Assembly (NCBI GenBank): GCA_003344405.1
Contig: NOWV01000187.1
Coordinates: 1-64,000 of the forward strand
Length of the DNA stretch: 64,000 bases
Reading direction: 5' to 3'
DNA from: Trichoplax sp. H2
Lineage: Eukaryota; Placozoa; Uniplacotomia; Trichoplacea
Below the pieces are notes generated by a model. That model ran no database searches, was not told where the DNA came from, and saw only the letters and a program-made list of their open reading frames with translations. Position 1 is the first letter of the stretch; the number at the start of each line of letters is the position of its first letter. This document shows positions 9,669 to 22,335 of the stretch, piece by piece. The translations under genes and the position numbers were made by a program.

Positions 9669-12553
9669 GATTCCGGAATCTGAATCCGAAAATCCAAATT
9701 TTATAAAGATCACAGTAATCGCTTATCAAAAAATTTCATATGACAACTATGACTACTTTTCTGACATTAATATTGACAGTTGATGTTTAGCATGAAGTTG
9801 TACGGTAACTGTACAATTATAACCTACATTATAGTACTTTACTGTCATGTTATAAATCCCCCTTCTCTATGGATAAGGTTTTGCTACTAAGTCAAATTCA
9901 TTTATAATCCCAGTAGACTATTAAACGCCCTTTCTTGAGATTAGGCGATCGCTCCTAGGCTATTTCTATAGTACTTTCTATAATACTTTGTAAAATAGTA
10001 AAAAGAAAATATGGCGACATCATAATTTGGCAGGATAAAACTTAAAGATACTACCACTTTCTAAGTATTTTCTATAGTAAAGTAAAATAGTGACATACTA
10101 AAAGCTACAAAGGACTCTGCTTTTTGTCCTTTAGTACAGTTGTATATAAAAGAGCTACATGAGCAAATTGATACCGTTAAAATAACATGTCTTCAAGTAT
10201 TTGTTGATGACTTCTACGAATTAACGTCTTAAAAATTGAATGACGATGATAAAATAATATGAAGAAATTTATAGAACTTTAATTCCGTACATTAACAACA
10301 ACAGATAAGTTTATATCTAGAGAGACTCTTAATAAAGGAAAAGTTATCAAGATGATCGAACTAAGAAATGACAAGAAAATAATTTTATTATAACATTAGT
10401 TAAAGTAAATAGTGATTATTGTATTGAATCTCGTAAATCGGTAAGTTATTATGACGTAGTTAATAGTTACTATATAATTCTCTGCCAAGAATTGATCACT
10501 ACAAATAGACAAATTGACGCAATACTTTATTGTAGCGTTGTAATAGTTACAGTCTTTATTTCTTCGTTAATGTAAAGAAATTATTGTTATCAAAAGGAAT
10601 GTATTATTAATTAACGGTACTGTAGTCGTATCTATCTTTTGATTAAAAACGTAATTAATAGATTTCATAAAATAAGATTATTTAAATAAACTATCGTAAA
10701 AACTTAGTTATCTGTATGCTTTACAAACTGTTTTACTAGATTAATTTACAATTACAACTAAATGTTGTATATATTCGCGTACGATTGGCCTAAAATGGGA
10801 TATTTTATATCTTACAGCATTGCAAAATAAAAATCAAAAAGCTTATTTTATACATATAAATATCATTTGATTCGTCTTATCAATGTATATCCGTAAGTTT
10901 CAATATTTAATCAATGTCGGAATATACGTGTATATTAGAAATGGGCGATACGTGGGATCAACATCAAGATCTTAACGTACTATAGTAGAGAAAAGTAGTC
11001 GTTAGCTGAGAAAATAACATAGTAATACTTCTATTATGATAATCTATTACAAAATTCTAGTTCTCGTATGTGTTTGTATGGCCATACTTTACGTAAAGGT
11101 ATTGTTCGTTAGTATATCTTATTTTCGATCGTAGTACAGTATAGTATAAATCAATATTAAACTTTCTTTTATGTATCTAGAGACGATATATTGGAAGTCA
11201 GAAGCTAATACTTTTATTATACGGAGAGTAACCGGATTTACCAACTGATATTTACAGAATATTAACTATCAATTCACATTATATAGTATCATTTTCTATA
11301 TTGTCTGCTCTGCTAACAATTAAAATAATTCTGCTAGATAAAAATATAATGACTTTCTAAGAAGGTATCTCTTAATATTATCTATGTCACCTATGCTAGC
11401 AATCTACATTATATAGCATCGTTTTCTGTATTTACTAACATATGAATAACTAAAGTTATAAGTAGTCGTATTAGAAACTTAAATAATCTAGAAGAAATTT
11501 TACTTAATAGAATATAATAATTTTCTAAGATGAAATCTCTTAAATCTACAGTTGTAAGAGACCATGATTAATATTTCAGTTAATATTTTACTTATACTTT
11601 CTAGTATATATTACATATTTTCTTACCTACCAAATAAGAATTGTAATATATATAATTATTAAACATTCAGAAAATATAGAACTTTGATTAAAACAGAATA
11701 ATAGAGATAGTCTACAGTACTGTAGTTGAGCGTAACATGTATTTCGATAATTTTACAGTCTTAGGTGTTAGAATAAACCTTTGAAAATATCTACCATAAG
11801 ATAATTGCTTATTTATCGGTTAATTATTAATTAGATTTTAATTAAAAACGTATGATTAGTAAAAACAGCTAATCGTATTACTTTGTATCGATAAGAGTAT
11901 ACATCATGTATTACTAATACTACTATATTTGATATTCTCTGTAATATCTTTTCAATGATATATCATATTACAATGGCTACAAGAGTTGAGCTTATTAAAG
12001 ATCTGACAAGATATCTTCATTAAATTACAGTCTCTTAACTGGCTATTGTAATATACCGTAATAACTTTTTATGGCGTAGCCTCTGCCTGAGCATCTTTAA
12101 ACTCACGATAATAAAACTCAAACATCCCTAAAATAGACTCTAAAAATCATGAATAGCTATCCCAGTTTTGTATTCTTATTTCATTGATTTATTTCTCTAA
12201 AAGAGAGTGAAACTCAAAACTTTCCTGTAAAATATTTTTTCTTTCATCTTGACTTAGTAATAGATCTGAATTATAATTTTGCGTATTACGGCTATTCAGA
12301 ATTGTCATTGTATTTACTGCTTAGATCTGACTTGTATTTAAACAATCAATCTACGTAGTCTACAATGGGTAACTGAAATATCAGACACATCAGAGAAATT
12401 TAAATTTAAGATCGATATTTCTCTGTCGATCTTTAAAATATTAAAGTTTAATTAAGATAGAATAGCAGAGTCGATTTAGTAGAGTACAATATTTTATATC
12501 ATAGTTTTAGTGACAGTTGTTAAGATAATCTTTCATAGATAGTCACCGTAGAA
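9669..12553. repeat. Non-coding tail of GPCR unit 1
   Basis: No gene seen. From about 10230 to 12553 it aligns with 15535-17630, the tail of unit 2, at moderate divergence. Open frames are short and not shared between the copies. It ends exactly where the next left-flank block begins (12554). Confidence 0.7.
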
Positions 12554-12700
12554 TAGCTATGACTTACTACTTTATGGTTGTATGTAAATGAACTTTAGAT
12601 TATAAAGACACATAAGTAATGTAAAAATAACTGACCTTGATGTTGTTTTAGTTTTAGATTGTATTATTTTAGGCTATTATAAATTTTGATACCGAGATAA
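12554..12700. repeat. Left-flank block of the GPCR unit, copy 2 (short)
   Basis: Nearly identical to 1-155, then jumps to sequence matching about 2463 of unit 1. Either unit 2 lost the intervening 2.3 kb or unit 1 gained it; the Helitron accounts for only about 1 kb. Confidence 0.75.
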
Positions 12701-12782
12701 AATTCGGATATCGTCATTATCATAAACTTCGATAAGTTTATTAAAGTTTAACGTTCTCATGGAATAATGCTATGCTTCTGAA

Positions 12783-13004
12783 ATGAAACGAATATATGAT
12801 ACAAGACAACGATTACTGTTGCAAAATGGCATTGTAACAGAATGCAAACTTGAGGATTGTAGATGCGAATACAAGAGTATAAGTCTTTCTGTACTGGTCA
12901 AAGACATCGACTGGCATGAAATAATGATACTTGTATCCGTAGGGACTATCTATTTTAACCTCTCTGCTTGCATCTTATTGGCTATTAGTAGCTATGAAAA
13001 GTAG
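12783..13004 (+). other. Open frame upstream of GPCR B, partly conserved
   Basis: A 73-codon frame with an ATG and a hydrophobic C-terminal half (residues about 48-68). The matching region of unit 1 (2527-2740) preserves the segment beginning MILVS but has stops earlier. I recognise no family. It could be a decayed exon of an older gene or chance. Low confidence that it is translated. Confidence 0.25.
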
Positions 13005-13968
13005 TTTATTTTTATCCAGAAGCATAAATTTGAGAAAAAAACCATCGTTGCTCGATATTTAAATCGACTAAACGAGTTATACACTTATGAGGACATACGA
13101 ATGGGAAGAGAATATTTATAAATTAAATTACGCAGTCTAAGCTGGGAGGATTCATCTCTCGGCGATTCCTGTAAATGCAATAAAATTATAGAATATAGTA
13201 TAATTAAACTAGATATGATAGTGATCTGTCTTATATAAGTAGTCACACAAGATTGAATTATCATTCCTTGTTTACAATTGTTCAAGTACTACAAAATCAA
13301 ATAACAAGTTAACAACATGCAAGATCATCCGTATCGCAACGTAGATATAATAGAATACACTATTGCGAAAAGAAAACTACTCGAGTATGTATTGTAAAAT
13401 ATAATTACTGTATCAACTGTGAAATTATGATTGTTTACTCACGTTTTGTTTATTGAAGCGAAATAATTGAGCAGACAATACTTTGAAAGGTTCATGAAAA
13501 TATCTCAAAGTGATTAGTTATGATGTTAATTGCATTTAAGAAAAATCAAAACAGATATCGATATATATATATAATAAAACGATTGAATCGTTCACGGATA
13601 ATGAAAACTATGTAGACAGATTGCTCCGTCTCTGTTGTCGAAAGATAGTTTAGACCGGACGATAATTAATTAAAGAATTCAATTTAAAAGGAAAGTAGGA
13701 CCCTGACTTTAGCGCTATTAATACAATAAATAGGATATATTCTATTTATTCTAAGGCTGCCTAAGTCATAAATTTAACATATTTAGTAGTATATGAATGA
13801 TTATAATCTTCAGTATCACCTTAATTTCACCCTTTCAAATTGAGGCTATGCTCGATTCTTTTCCGAATTTTTGATTAACGGCGATAACGAGTAGAAAGCA
13901 ATACCTGGAAATTTTAACAGAATACACAACTTTTGGTTCCGTCCTATTCAAATAAAACTCAAGTAGCC

Positions 13969-14925
13969 ATGGCCAAGACGTTTACTCACAACATTTCTAA
14001 CAGTAATGTAACAAATAACTTTGATAATATCATGTACGACTACGCAAGTTTAATCAGTGGTGCCGTATCGATCATAGGCTGTTCTCTTAATTTATTTCTA
14101 TTATGCGTATTAATGAGTGATAAAAAGTTTCAGGCTATCTCGTATAAACTAATTCGAATCTCTGTCATCTCTGATATTTTATCAAGTCTTGCTATTGGTA
14201 TTGGTTACCTCTTAGTCTCTTACGAATTTACTTATGATGGAGGCGTGATTCTTTGTAGGGTAGTTTTATTTTTTACATTTACCTCCAACGGTGTCTCTAT
14301 GTTAAATTTATGCTTAATCGCTATCGATCGCTATTATGCTATCCTTAAACCTCTCTATCAAGGCTATCATAGACGACGCAAACACATTTTCTTTACTAGT
14401 CAAATTTTAGTTTGGATGATAGCAGCCGGTTATACTGGAGCAATAGTCCCTGCAATTAAAGTCTCTCACGAGGATCCAACGTTATGCGATTTACCTGATA
14501 TTGCCACCGATAATACTATTCCTATTCGAATGATTATCATTGTCACTCTGCAATATATTGTGCCCTGTACTAGTATTGCAATAATTTACTTCAAAATAGT
14601 ATCACATCAAAGAAATTATGTACGACCAGGCGAAAACACATTTCAAAATATTGAAAATAATAAACGAAAAAAAAAATTTATTAATATGTTAATTGCTATT
14701 ACTTTATGCTATATCCTTATAACATGGCCGTTTAATGCTACTCTACTTGGCATGTCGATTGTGCGAAAGACAGCTATACAAGTACGCAAGGAAAATTTCC
14801 CTTTTTTCTTATTATTATTTTATTCGCTATCAGTTAGCATAAGTGTAGCTATTATTAATCCAATAGTTTACCTTAAATTTGATCGAAATATTAGAGAGAA
14901 ATCGTTGAAAATTTTTAGACACTGA
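13969..14925 (+). CDS. Class A (rhodopsin-family) GPCR, copy B
   Basis: Single-exon, 318-residue paralogue of GPCR A, roughly three quarters identical by eye and alignable throughout with one extra residue in the third intracellular loop. It keeps every class A landmark: NIS at residues 8-10, N41, D69, C96, D120-R-Y, W149, C173, P199, WP in helix 6 and NPIVY near residues 297-301. Differences cluster at the N-terminus, in the second and third intracellular loops and in helices 4-6, as expected if ligand or coupling preference has shifted. Both copies have intact frames, so both are probably functional. Helix 7 lacks the retinal lysine. Ligand unknown. Confidence 0.92.
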   Translation: MAKTFTHNISNSNVTNNFDNIMYDYASLISGAVSIIGCSLNLFLLCVLMSDKKFQAISYKLIRISVISDILSSLAIGIGYLLVSYEFTYDGGVILCRVVLFFTFTSNGVSMLNLCLIAIDRYYAILKPLYQGYHRRRKHIFFTSQILVWMIAAGYTGAIVPAIKVSHEDPTLCDLPDIATDNTIPIRMIIIVTLQYIVPCTSIAIIYFKIVSHQRNYVRPGENTFQNIENNKRKKKFINMLIAITLCYILITWPFNATLLGMSIVRKTAIQVRKENFPFFLLLFYSLSVSISVAIINPIVYLKFDRNIREKSLKIFRH

Positions 14926-17630
14926 TAATTTAAACTCTTTTTGTATGATTTAGGCAATTCTAATCTATTTCTATAAGATCATTCCGTCAGATCATTCACA
15001 TTACTAAATTTCAATTTTATCAAGAATGTAATTTTCTGAGTTGAAATAAGTGCAAAATTTTGGTGGTAACCTGAACTAAAAATACTGTTAGTTAATATTC
15101 GGTCTCTCTCATTAAACCATAGCGGAACAAACTCCCTATCTAATTTGGTCACATGATAATCAGCAGGAGAAGCTATCGAAGATTGCGTTAACGTCTGTTA
15201 AACTAAGCTTGTTACTATCAGTTAACATGTACGCTTACTCTGTTATTCTATAAAGAACTAGCTCCGAAGGGAGCTAGTTGTGCAACTTAATAACAATAAT
15301 TGTGTATACTAAATTATAATTGCAATATTATAGTAGATGAACAACGGCTACTAGTGTTATTTTTAAAAGCTAGCCAAGATGAGACTCGATTTTCATTCCA
15401 TTGAGTTTTTAATGAAAATGAATTTATTCTGACGTGTAAGATTAATATTATCCAATTAATGTAAATTATAATTTCATTCTATGTTTTACCTATTCAAGCT
15501 AATTTTTTAACATATATTGCAAGTTCGAAATCTTGAAAAATTGAATGGCTATGATAACATGATATGAAGAGATTTAGATAACCCAATTTCATGCGTTAAT
15601 AATAGTGAAAGACTTCGAATCTCGTAATAAGAAAGCTACCAAAATGATCTGACTAGAAATTGCAGAAAACGATCTTAGTATAATATTAGTTAAAGTAAAT
15701 AGTGATCATTACATCAAATTTGGTAAATCAGTGAGATATGACATAATTAATAATTTTTTTCCATGGATTGATCATTATAAATAGACAAATTGATACAATA
15801 TTTTATATATCATGGTAACTGTCAAAATCTTTATTTATTTGTTAATATAATTACTATTAACTATTCAAGGAATATCTTATTCTTTTAACGCTAATACAGT
15901 TGTATCTACCTGTTCATTAAGAGCGCAGTTAATAGGTATCTTAAAATAATGTTATGTAAATAAGCTATCGTAATAATTTAATCATCTGTACGCATTAAAA
16001 ACTGTTTTTTACTAGATTGATTTACTATTATTACAACTAAATGTTGGATATTTTCTCGCACGATTGGCCTAAAATGGGGTATTTTATATCTTTTCTCATA
16101 GTAAAATAAAGATCTTTAAGCTTACTTTGTACACCTGAATATCACTTGATTCCACCTTGTCAGTCTGTATAGTCCTGATGTTCAAAATTTAATCAATGTC
16201 GGAATATATGTGCATATTAGATATAGGCGATATTTGAGATCAAAATCAATATCTTAACGTACTATAGTACAGAAAATTAATCATTGGCTAGGAAAATAAT
16301 ATAATAACAATTTTAATATGATATTTATTGGAAAATTCAAGTTCTCGCACGTGTTTGTATGACCATACTTTATGTAAAGTTAATATTCGTTAGTGTATCT
16401 TATTTTTGATCTTAGTAAAGTATAAATCAATATTAAATTTTCCATTATTTATTTAGAATCGATTTATTCAAAGCCAAAAGCTAATACTTTTATTATAAAG
16501 TGAGTTACCGGATTTACCAACTGATGTCTACAGAATAGTAACAATTTACATGATATAGCATCACTTTCTAAATTCGCTGCTCTACTAACAACTGAAATTA
16601 TAAATGATCGTGTTCGAAATTTAAATAATCTAGAAGTAATTCTACTTGATGGAATGCCATAATTTTTCTAAGATGGAATCTCTTAGATCTTAGATTATGC
16701 GAAATATGATCAAGATTTCAGACAATGCTGTAATTATTCATTCTAGTATATATTACATATTTTCTTGCTAACAAATTGGGAATTATAGAACTTTGATTGA
16801 AACGTAATAAGAGAGACAATCTGCCGTAATTGAGCATAATATCTATTATGATAATTTTATAGTCTTAGATATTAGAATAAACCTTTCAAAATATCTGTTA
16901 CAAAATAATTATGTGTTTCCAATTAATTATAAATAAAACTTTAATGCAACGGGCATAACGGGTAAAAAACAGACAGCTGCCTTGCTTTGTATCGATAAAA
17001 GTATACATCATGTCAAACTATTACTGCTATATTTGAAATTCTCTGTAATATCCTTTAATAACTATTTGAGTTGAGCTTATAATAGATCTGACAAGTTGTC
17101 TTCATTAAATTACAGGCTCTTAATTGACTTTTACGATACACGTTAGGAACTTTTTTATAGCATATAGTCTCTGCTTGAACATCGTTTAAATTAACGATAA
17201 TAAAACTCAAAAATTCCCAAAATGGGTTCTAAGAAATATTGAATAGTTCCAGTTTTATATATTTATTCGTTCATTTATTCTCTGAAAGAAATGAAACTCA
17301 AAACTTTCCTGAGAAATAATTTTCTTTCATATTAATTTAATAATAGATCTAAATTATAATTTTTCTATTATTTCTATTCAAATTGCCATTACAATTATTG
17401 CTTTTATCTGGCTTACGTTTAAACAATCAATCTACCTAATCTAGAATGGGTAACAGAAATATGAGACACATCAGAAAAAATCAAAATTTAAGATCGATAT
17501 TTCTCTGTTGATCTTTAAAATATTAATCTTTAATTAAAATGGAGTAGCAGAGCCAGCTTAGTGGAGAATATTTCATATCATAGTTTTAGTCTCAATTGTT
17601 AACATAATCTTTTATAGACATTACCGTAGA
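14926..17630. repeat. Non-coding tail of GPCR unit 2
   Basis: The first 250 bp resemble the 3' flank of GPCR A in diverged form; 15535-17630 aligns with 10230-12553. No gene is seen. A perfect hairpin at 15256-15279 is the one clear structured element. Confidence 0.65.
15256..15279. other. Perfect 10-bp hairpin with GAAG loop
   Basis: Arms AACTAGCTCC and GGAGCTAGTT pair perfectly around a GAAG loop. It lies 331 bp beyond the stop of GPCR B and has no visible counterpart downstream of GPCR A. It could be a 3' UTR structure, a tiny foldback element or a palindrome left by repair. Function unknown. Confidence 0.6.
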
Positions 17631-18393
17631 ATAACTATAATTGATTGTTTTACGGTTCCATGTAAAAGAATTTTTGATTACAAGGACAATAAGTATTGTA
17701 AAAACTACTGACCACAGTGCTATTTTACTTTGAGATATATTATTTTATGCGCCTTAATTTTTAATGCTGAGTCATTAAAGTAAACTTTAATAAATACTAC
17801 GCGACAACCATTTATTTTATAGTTTATGAATTATAAAAATTTAAGATCAACTTTTTATTTTATCTACAAATGAACTCTGCTATGATATCAGAGTTAAGAT
17901 GTATTATATCAAATTAATTTCTGTAAGAATTCATTTATTAACCCTTTTTCAATCAAGATTTGAAGAATATTCATAAACTTTATTCTAACAAAGACAATAG
18001 CAGTTAAGATTATCCATGGGTAACGATGTTTGATTAGAGTCTCATTTAATTAAAGAAATACGCTATATCACTTAGATAGATGTAGCTTCGAAATAGTTTA
18101 TATTTTGTAACTCTTTTACATAAACTGAAAGGCATTTTATTATAAAACATAACACAGTTTACGCCTAATGCTTTATGATGCCAGCCAGAATCAAGTTTCT
18201 TTAATAATTTTAAAAATTATTGACAAAGTTCAATAGAAACTTCTATATGTTCTCATCTGATTATGATTATTATAGACGCAAATAAACTGAAATACAGATA
18301 ATCTTTGATATCATCTGGAAGAGATATAGTCCATCATCTAATCTCGATTTGAAATAACGAATTTATTTGAAATTCTATAAGTTACCTGGCTCA
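17631..18393. repeat. Left-flank block of the GPCR unit, copy 3
   Basis: Diverged match to the whole of 1-818, ending near GCTCAAATATGG, the position where the Helitron sits in copy 1. No receptor gene follows it, so the third unit has lost its GPCR or the duplication ended here. Confidence 0.7.
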
Positions 18394-19055
18394 AATATGG
18401 TTTAGGTTGCGTTTATATTTATGAAAACGGTATATATAATTGCTACAAACCAATTTCGTGACAAAGATAACGTACAACAAATCTGTAAATTGCTATAGTC
18501 TCCGGAATTCAGTATTCCTTAACTACCTCACAAGAATTTAGACGCCTTTGCTTCTACGTTAAAACAATTATAACACTCTTCTTTTATTCAACTATCTGCC
18601 GAGCTTAAATACCCTTCGGCAGCAGCTATCATGTATGAGTCATAACAGTTCACGAAATTTAGCTGATATGGGATAGCTGAATTAATGCAGACATTATTCA
18701 TAATTTTGGACTTTTACTGAACGATTCTAGATAATTAGACTACAGTATGTCCACACACGGAATTATTTATAGTATCATCTATAATTGAATATCTTCAGGA
18801 TATTCATCGCAAGCGTTACAAGACATATCACCATCATCAATTAATATTAGTTACCTTATGAGAACTCTTACTACAATACAGCATAATTTACTGTAACAAA
18901 ATAATAACTACTGCAGTTCTTACTGTAAGTCATTATTAGTTATCTCCATATATAAATGTTAAAAACTAAATTTAGTCATTTACTCTTCAAGGTGGTTCGT
19001 ACCGTGACAATAATGCATCACAAAAGCGATGTATTCGTTATACAATTATACAGAT

Positions 19056-19225
19056 ATAATAAATGTGTCACATAATAACTATCTCAGTCAAATGGTATTT
19101 TCTAAAATGGCTTTTATTACAAGGTTTTAGGAATAGTAGAGCAATAACTAATTACTGCAAGAACCTAGTCTAAAATCTAAAGTATTCCGAGCTCAAAGTG
19201 AAGTGAAGTCTCTTCCCCCTTTATA
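19056..19225 (-). mobile_element. Fragment of the second LTR family, reverse orientation
   Basis: The reverse complement of this stretch matches the 3' part of the LTRs at 7674 and 8384, including the blocks around AATACTTTAGATTTTAGACT and GGAATAGTAGAG. It is diverged, and similarity stops after the segment matching AAGAGACTTCACTTC, so it is truncated. No target duplication is visible. Confidence 0.7.
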
Positions 19226-19409
19226 TTTCTTAACTTTGTTAATGTATAGTTGGATAAAATCAGTGGAAACGCGCCCAGGAACTTGGATTACTCTTATCAT
19301 GTTTATCTTCTATTAAAGTATTCCCATTTTGATATGGAATGTCTGCTATACATTTAACTAACTTATCATACTCAGTAAGAACTCCGAGGCCTGAGTGGAG
19401 TTGAAATAG

Positions 19410-19955
19410 AGCACTTCATTAGCCCTTTAATTTTATTTCTTGAGTAGTATTTCTGGATGCGGAATTGGATTTTATACATCTACAGTATATAATTTAACAC
19501 TCCAGTAGCTAACGGAGGTAAAACTAAAGAATGTTCTAGCCGTAAGTTCTGAAAAAAGGATCAGTTGCTAGCGCTGTGCTCGTTTCAACTTTGAAGTTAT
19601 TATATAATTGACCACATACTAAAAATACTCATCTAGATTAACCACAGTGCTATTGTAGTAATTAATAATCGCTATAAGACACATTTATTAGGCTACCGGT
19701 AAGATATTGCTGTAATGGTTCATAGGCAAGGAGTACTTCACCCTTTCATTTCATTTATTGACTGGTATTTTAGATTTAAAATTGGATTTTTTTATCAAAT
19801 GTATGTTGATCTGTACAAGCATTGATTCCGTCAAGACTATCATTATATTTACCAGTATAAACCACTTATACCTAGTAATTTTTTATACATCGATATAATT
19901 TAATATTCCGGTAGCTAACGGAAACTAAACTAAAGAATATTCTAGCCTAGAGTAA
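19410..19955. repeat. Diverged direct repeat pair
   Basis: Two copies (about 19410-19545 and 19730-19955) share an ordered set of blocks: ATTTTATTTCTTGA-like, GGATTTT, ATATAATTTAA and a conserved GTAGCTAACGGA followed by AACTAAAGAATRTTCTAGCC. The second is longer through an internal insertion. Nature unknown, possibly an old transposon pair. Confidence 0.5.
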
Positions 19956-22163
19956 GACGCGATGGACATGAGTTATATGAAATGTTAATTCCATTGCAGT
20001 ATCATAGTAGTGATTATCATGCATATCTTTAACATTTGCAATTACAGGAAGTAAGAATTATTCTACTATTTATAAGACTATGATTGTCTGTCTTATTCAA
20101 TAGCCCACCTATGTATGTTAGTCTCTATGCTCCAAGTAAAATTATAATTGAACGTATTCTTATATAAAATAATAAGCTGAAGAATTTTTTGTAGCAACGA
20201 ACAGGAACTTGCATCTTACAGTACATTCATTCAGCAACGATAATATGATTGGCTAAAGCACTAATGAGTAAATATTTATTTATTTGCTTCTTCAAGTTGT
20301 ATTACTTAATTTTTCGTCCTTTAGCTTTATCATAATTCTTATTGTTACCGTTATTTTGTGAGTAAACATTCTTGCATAGTTACGGTAGACAAATCCTGTC
20401 AATAATCAATGTAATGATGACTACAATCTATCAATAGAATAAAATTTCATCCAATTTATCCTATCTTATGGCTATTATTTTGTTTTCCCATCGGTTCATT
20501 TTAACACCCAATTTTGGAGTAATATTTCCCTTATAGGTCTGTGCTAAGCCAATATGAATGTATAGAATTAAAATGGCCCTATATTTTCTAGCGGTTATAG
20601 CTCAAATCCAGTTTTGGATGGGAATACTTTAGCCAGCCAATATTCTATAGCTATTATTATTACTTAGATAAAATCGTATATTATATCCTATGTACGAGAG
20701 TCAAAATTAAGCGCGCGACTGTAATAGCACTTATTTTAGTATGGGATGATTATTTTTTAGAATAAGTGATTTAAAAAGTTGCCTAACTATGCAATTTATA
20801 AGAGTATGCAATGGCTAATGTAATATGAAGAAGGTCTAAAATAAAGTTAGTTATTAAGCAGCTCTAAACTAAACCTAATATACCAGCGTATGAAGGAAAT
20901 TTCATAGTTATCTTTTTTTACTTTGGCGAAATGCCTTGATAAACCCTATGTAAACTTCATAATAGGCTTGAATTATTTCTAATTATGCATGCAGAAATTA
21001 TACAGTAGAGATCATCAAGTATACTCTGGGGAATTCTACCGATACGATGTCATAGCACTAATGATAATGTTAATAAAGTCCTTTTGCGATGTCCATATCC
21101 TTTGCCGGGCAAGATAAAAATGGACGACTGCATAGTGACAGAGTCTGTTTTAAATTAATTGTACGATAGGATCTTGACGAACTTTTCCAAATTTTACTTG
21201 CCTAGTAATCAACAACCTATGGCATATTTGAATATCATGAATGGCTTATTGTCCTAATAAACAAAAGTCGAGTATTTACTCTATTTATTTATTAGCCTAA
21301 GTATAGCCATTGATCATCATTGGTTAGAATTGAATGAATCTTGAATGCATTGGCAAGGATATTATTCTAGGCAATGAGTCATTCAATCTTTTCAACTTGT
21401 TCAACGTAAGTAGAATTACCACTCAACGATAGGCTACGACAGTGGGGTATGTTTAGGATTTCGTCAGCAAGGAAATGGAGAATTGGAAATATTTTAAAAT
21501 CGGTAACTTTTCCAATGCTTTGAACGAATAGCTAATGAATAGAAAGCAACTTTTACCAGTAGTAGCGTCATGATTTCAATAACGGAAAAGAAAGGATAGC
21601 TTGCGGAAGTAAACATGATCATCAAAATACGGTAGAATTGGAGTTCACATTAGTGTGGTAAATAAGCGTATTTTCCAAAGGAACATCAAGCAGTGCTCTT
21701 CGACTAAAGATGCATCAATATTGCAATTTAAAATGGACAAATATAGCGATGGTGATTGAATTTATCCTAATCAATTTTTTTAATCCTGGCTATGTTTCCA
21801 CATACGCCAATAGGGGTGGATACGTTGAACAGTTATAATCATTATCAAAGCGATGCCGAGATAGCGGCTTTACTATTTCGAGCTCTGATATGCAATGTAT
21901 CCTTCATAGTATGAATAGATGAATTCATCATTTTGTAGATGTAGAAGGACCGAACTATGCGCTTGGGATTTACGTCATTAACATCATTATTCAGGTCAGG
22001 GAAAAAGTCTGTGAAGGCCATCAATTGCTAATTAGGATAGAAAGCCGAATTATCTCTTGAGATTGGGTAATTGACCTCATTATCCACCTCCGGAAGGAAG
22101 TACGAAAAAATAAAAGATTTCATTTGCAAATTAATATTTTTTATAAGTGTGATAGAAGTCAAT

Positions 22164-22335
22164 TATTCGCTTGAGTACAGATTGCATCACTAGCACGTTT
22201 AGATCAAGGAGGGATAACCGTGAACGAAGACTATGATCGTGCAATAGCTAAACTATTCGCTTAAGTTTTCATCATTAGCACATTCAGATCAAGGAGGGAC
22301 TACCGTGAATAAAGGCCATGATCTGCAAATTATTC
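22164..22335. repeat. Two tandem copies of a 90-bp unit
   Basis: TATTCGCTT begins at 22164 and again at 22254. Each copy contains GATCAAGGAGGGA followed by CCGTGAA and, further on, TATGATC or CATGATC. The copies are diverged and no coding sense is apparent. Confidence 0.7.

Noticed and set aside
4188-14925. GPCRs as opsins
   Set aside because: The helix 7 retinal-lysine position holds valine, and other opsin features are lacking; only generic class A landmarks are present.
18440-18680. Minus-strand LTR with TATA-like and AATAAA motifs
   Set aside because: No TG...CA ends or target duplication could be found, so it is kept only as a hint.
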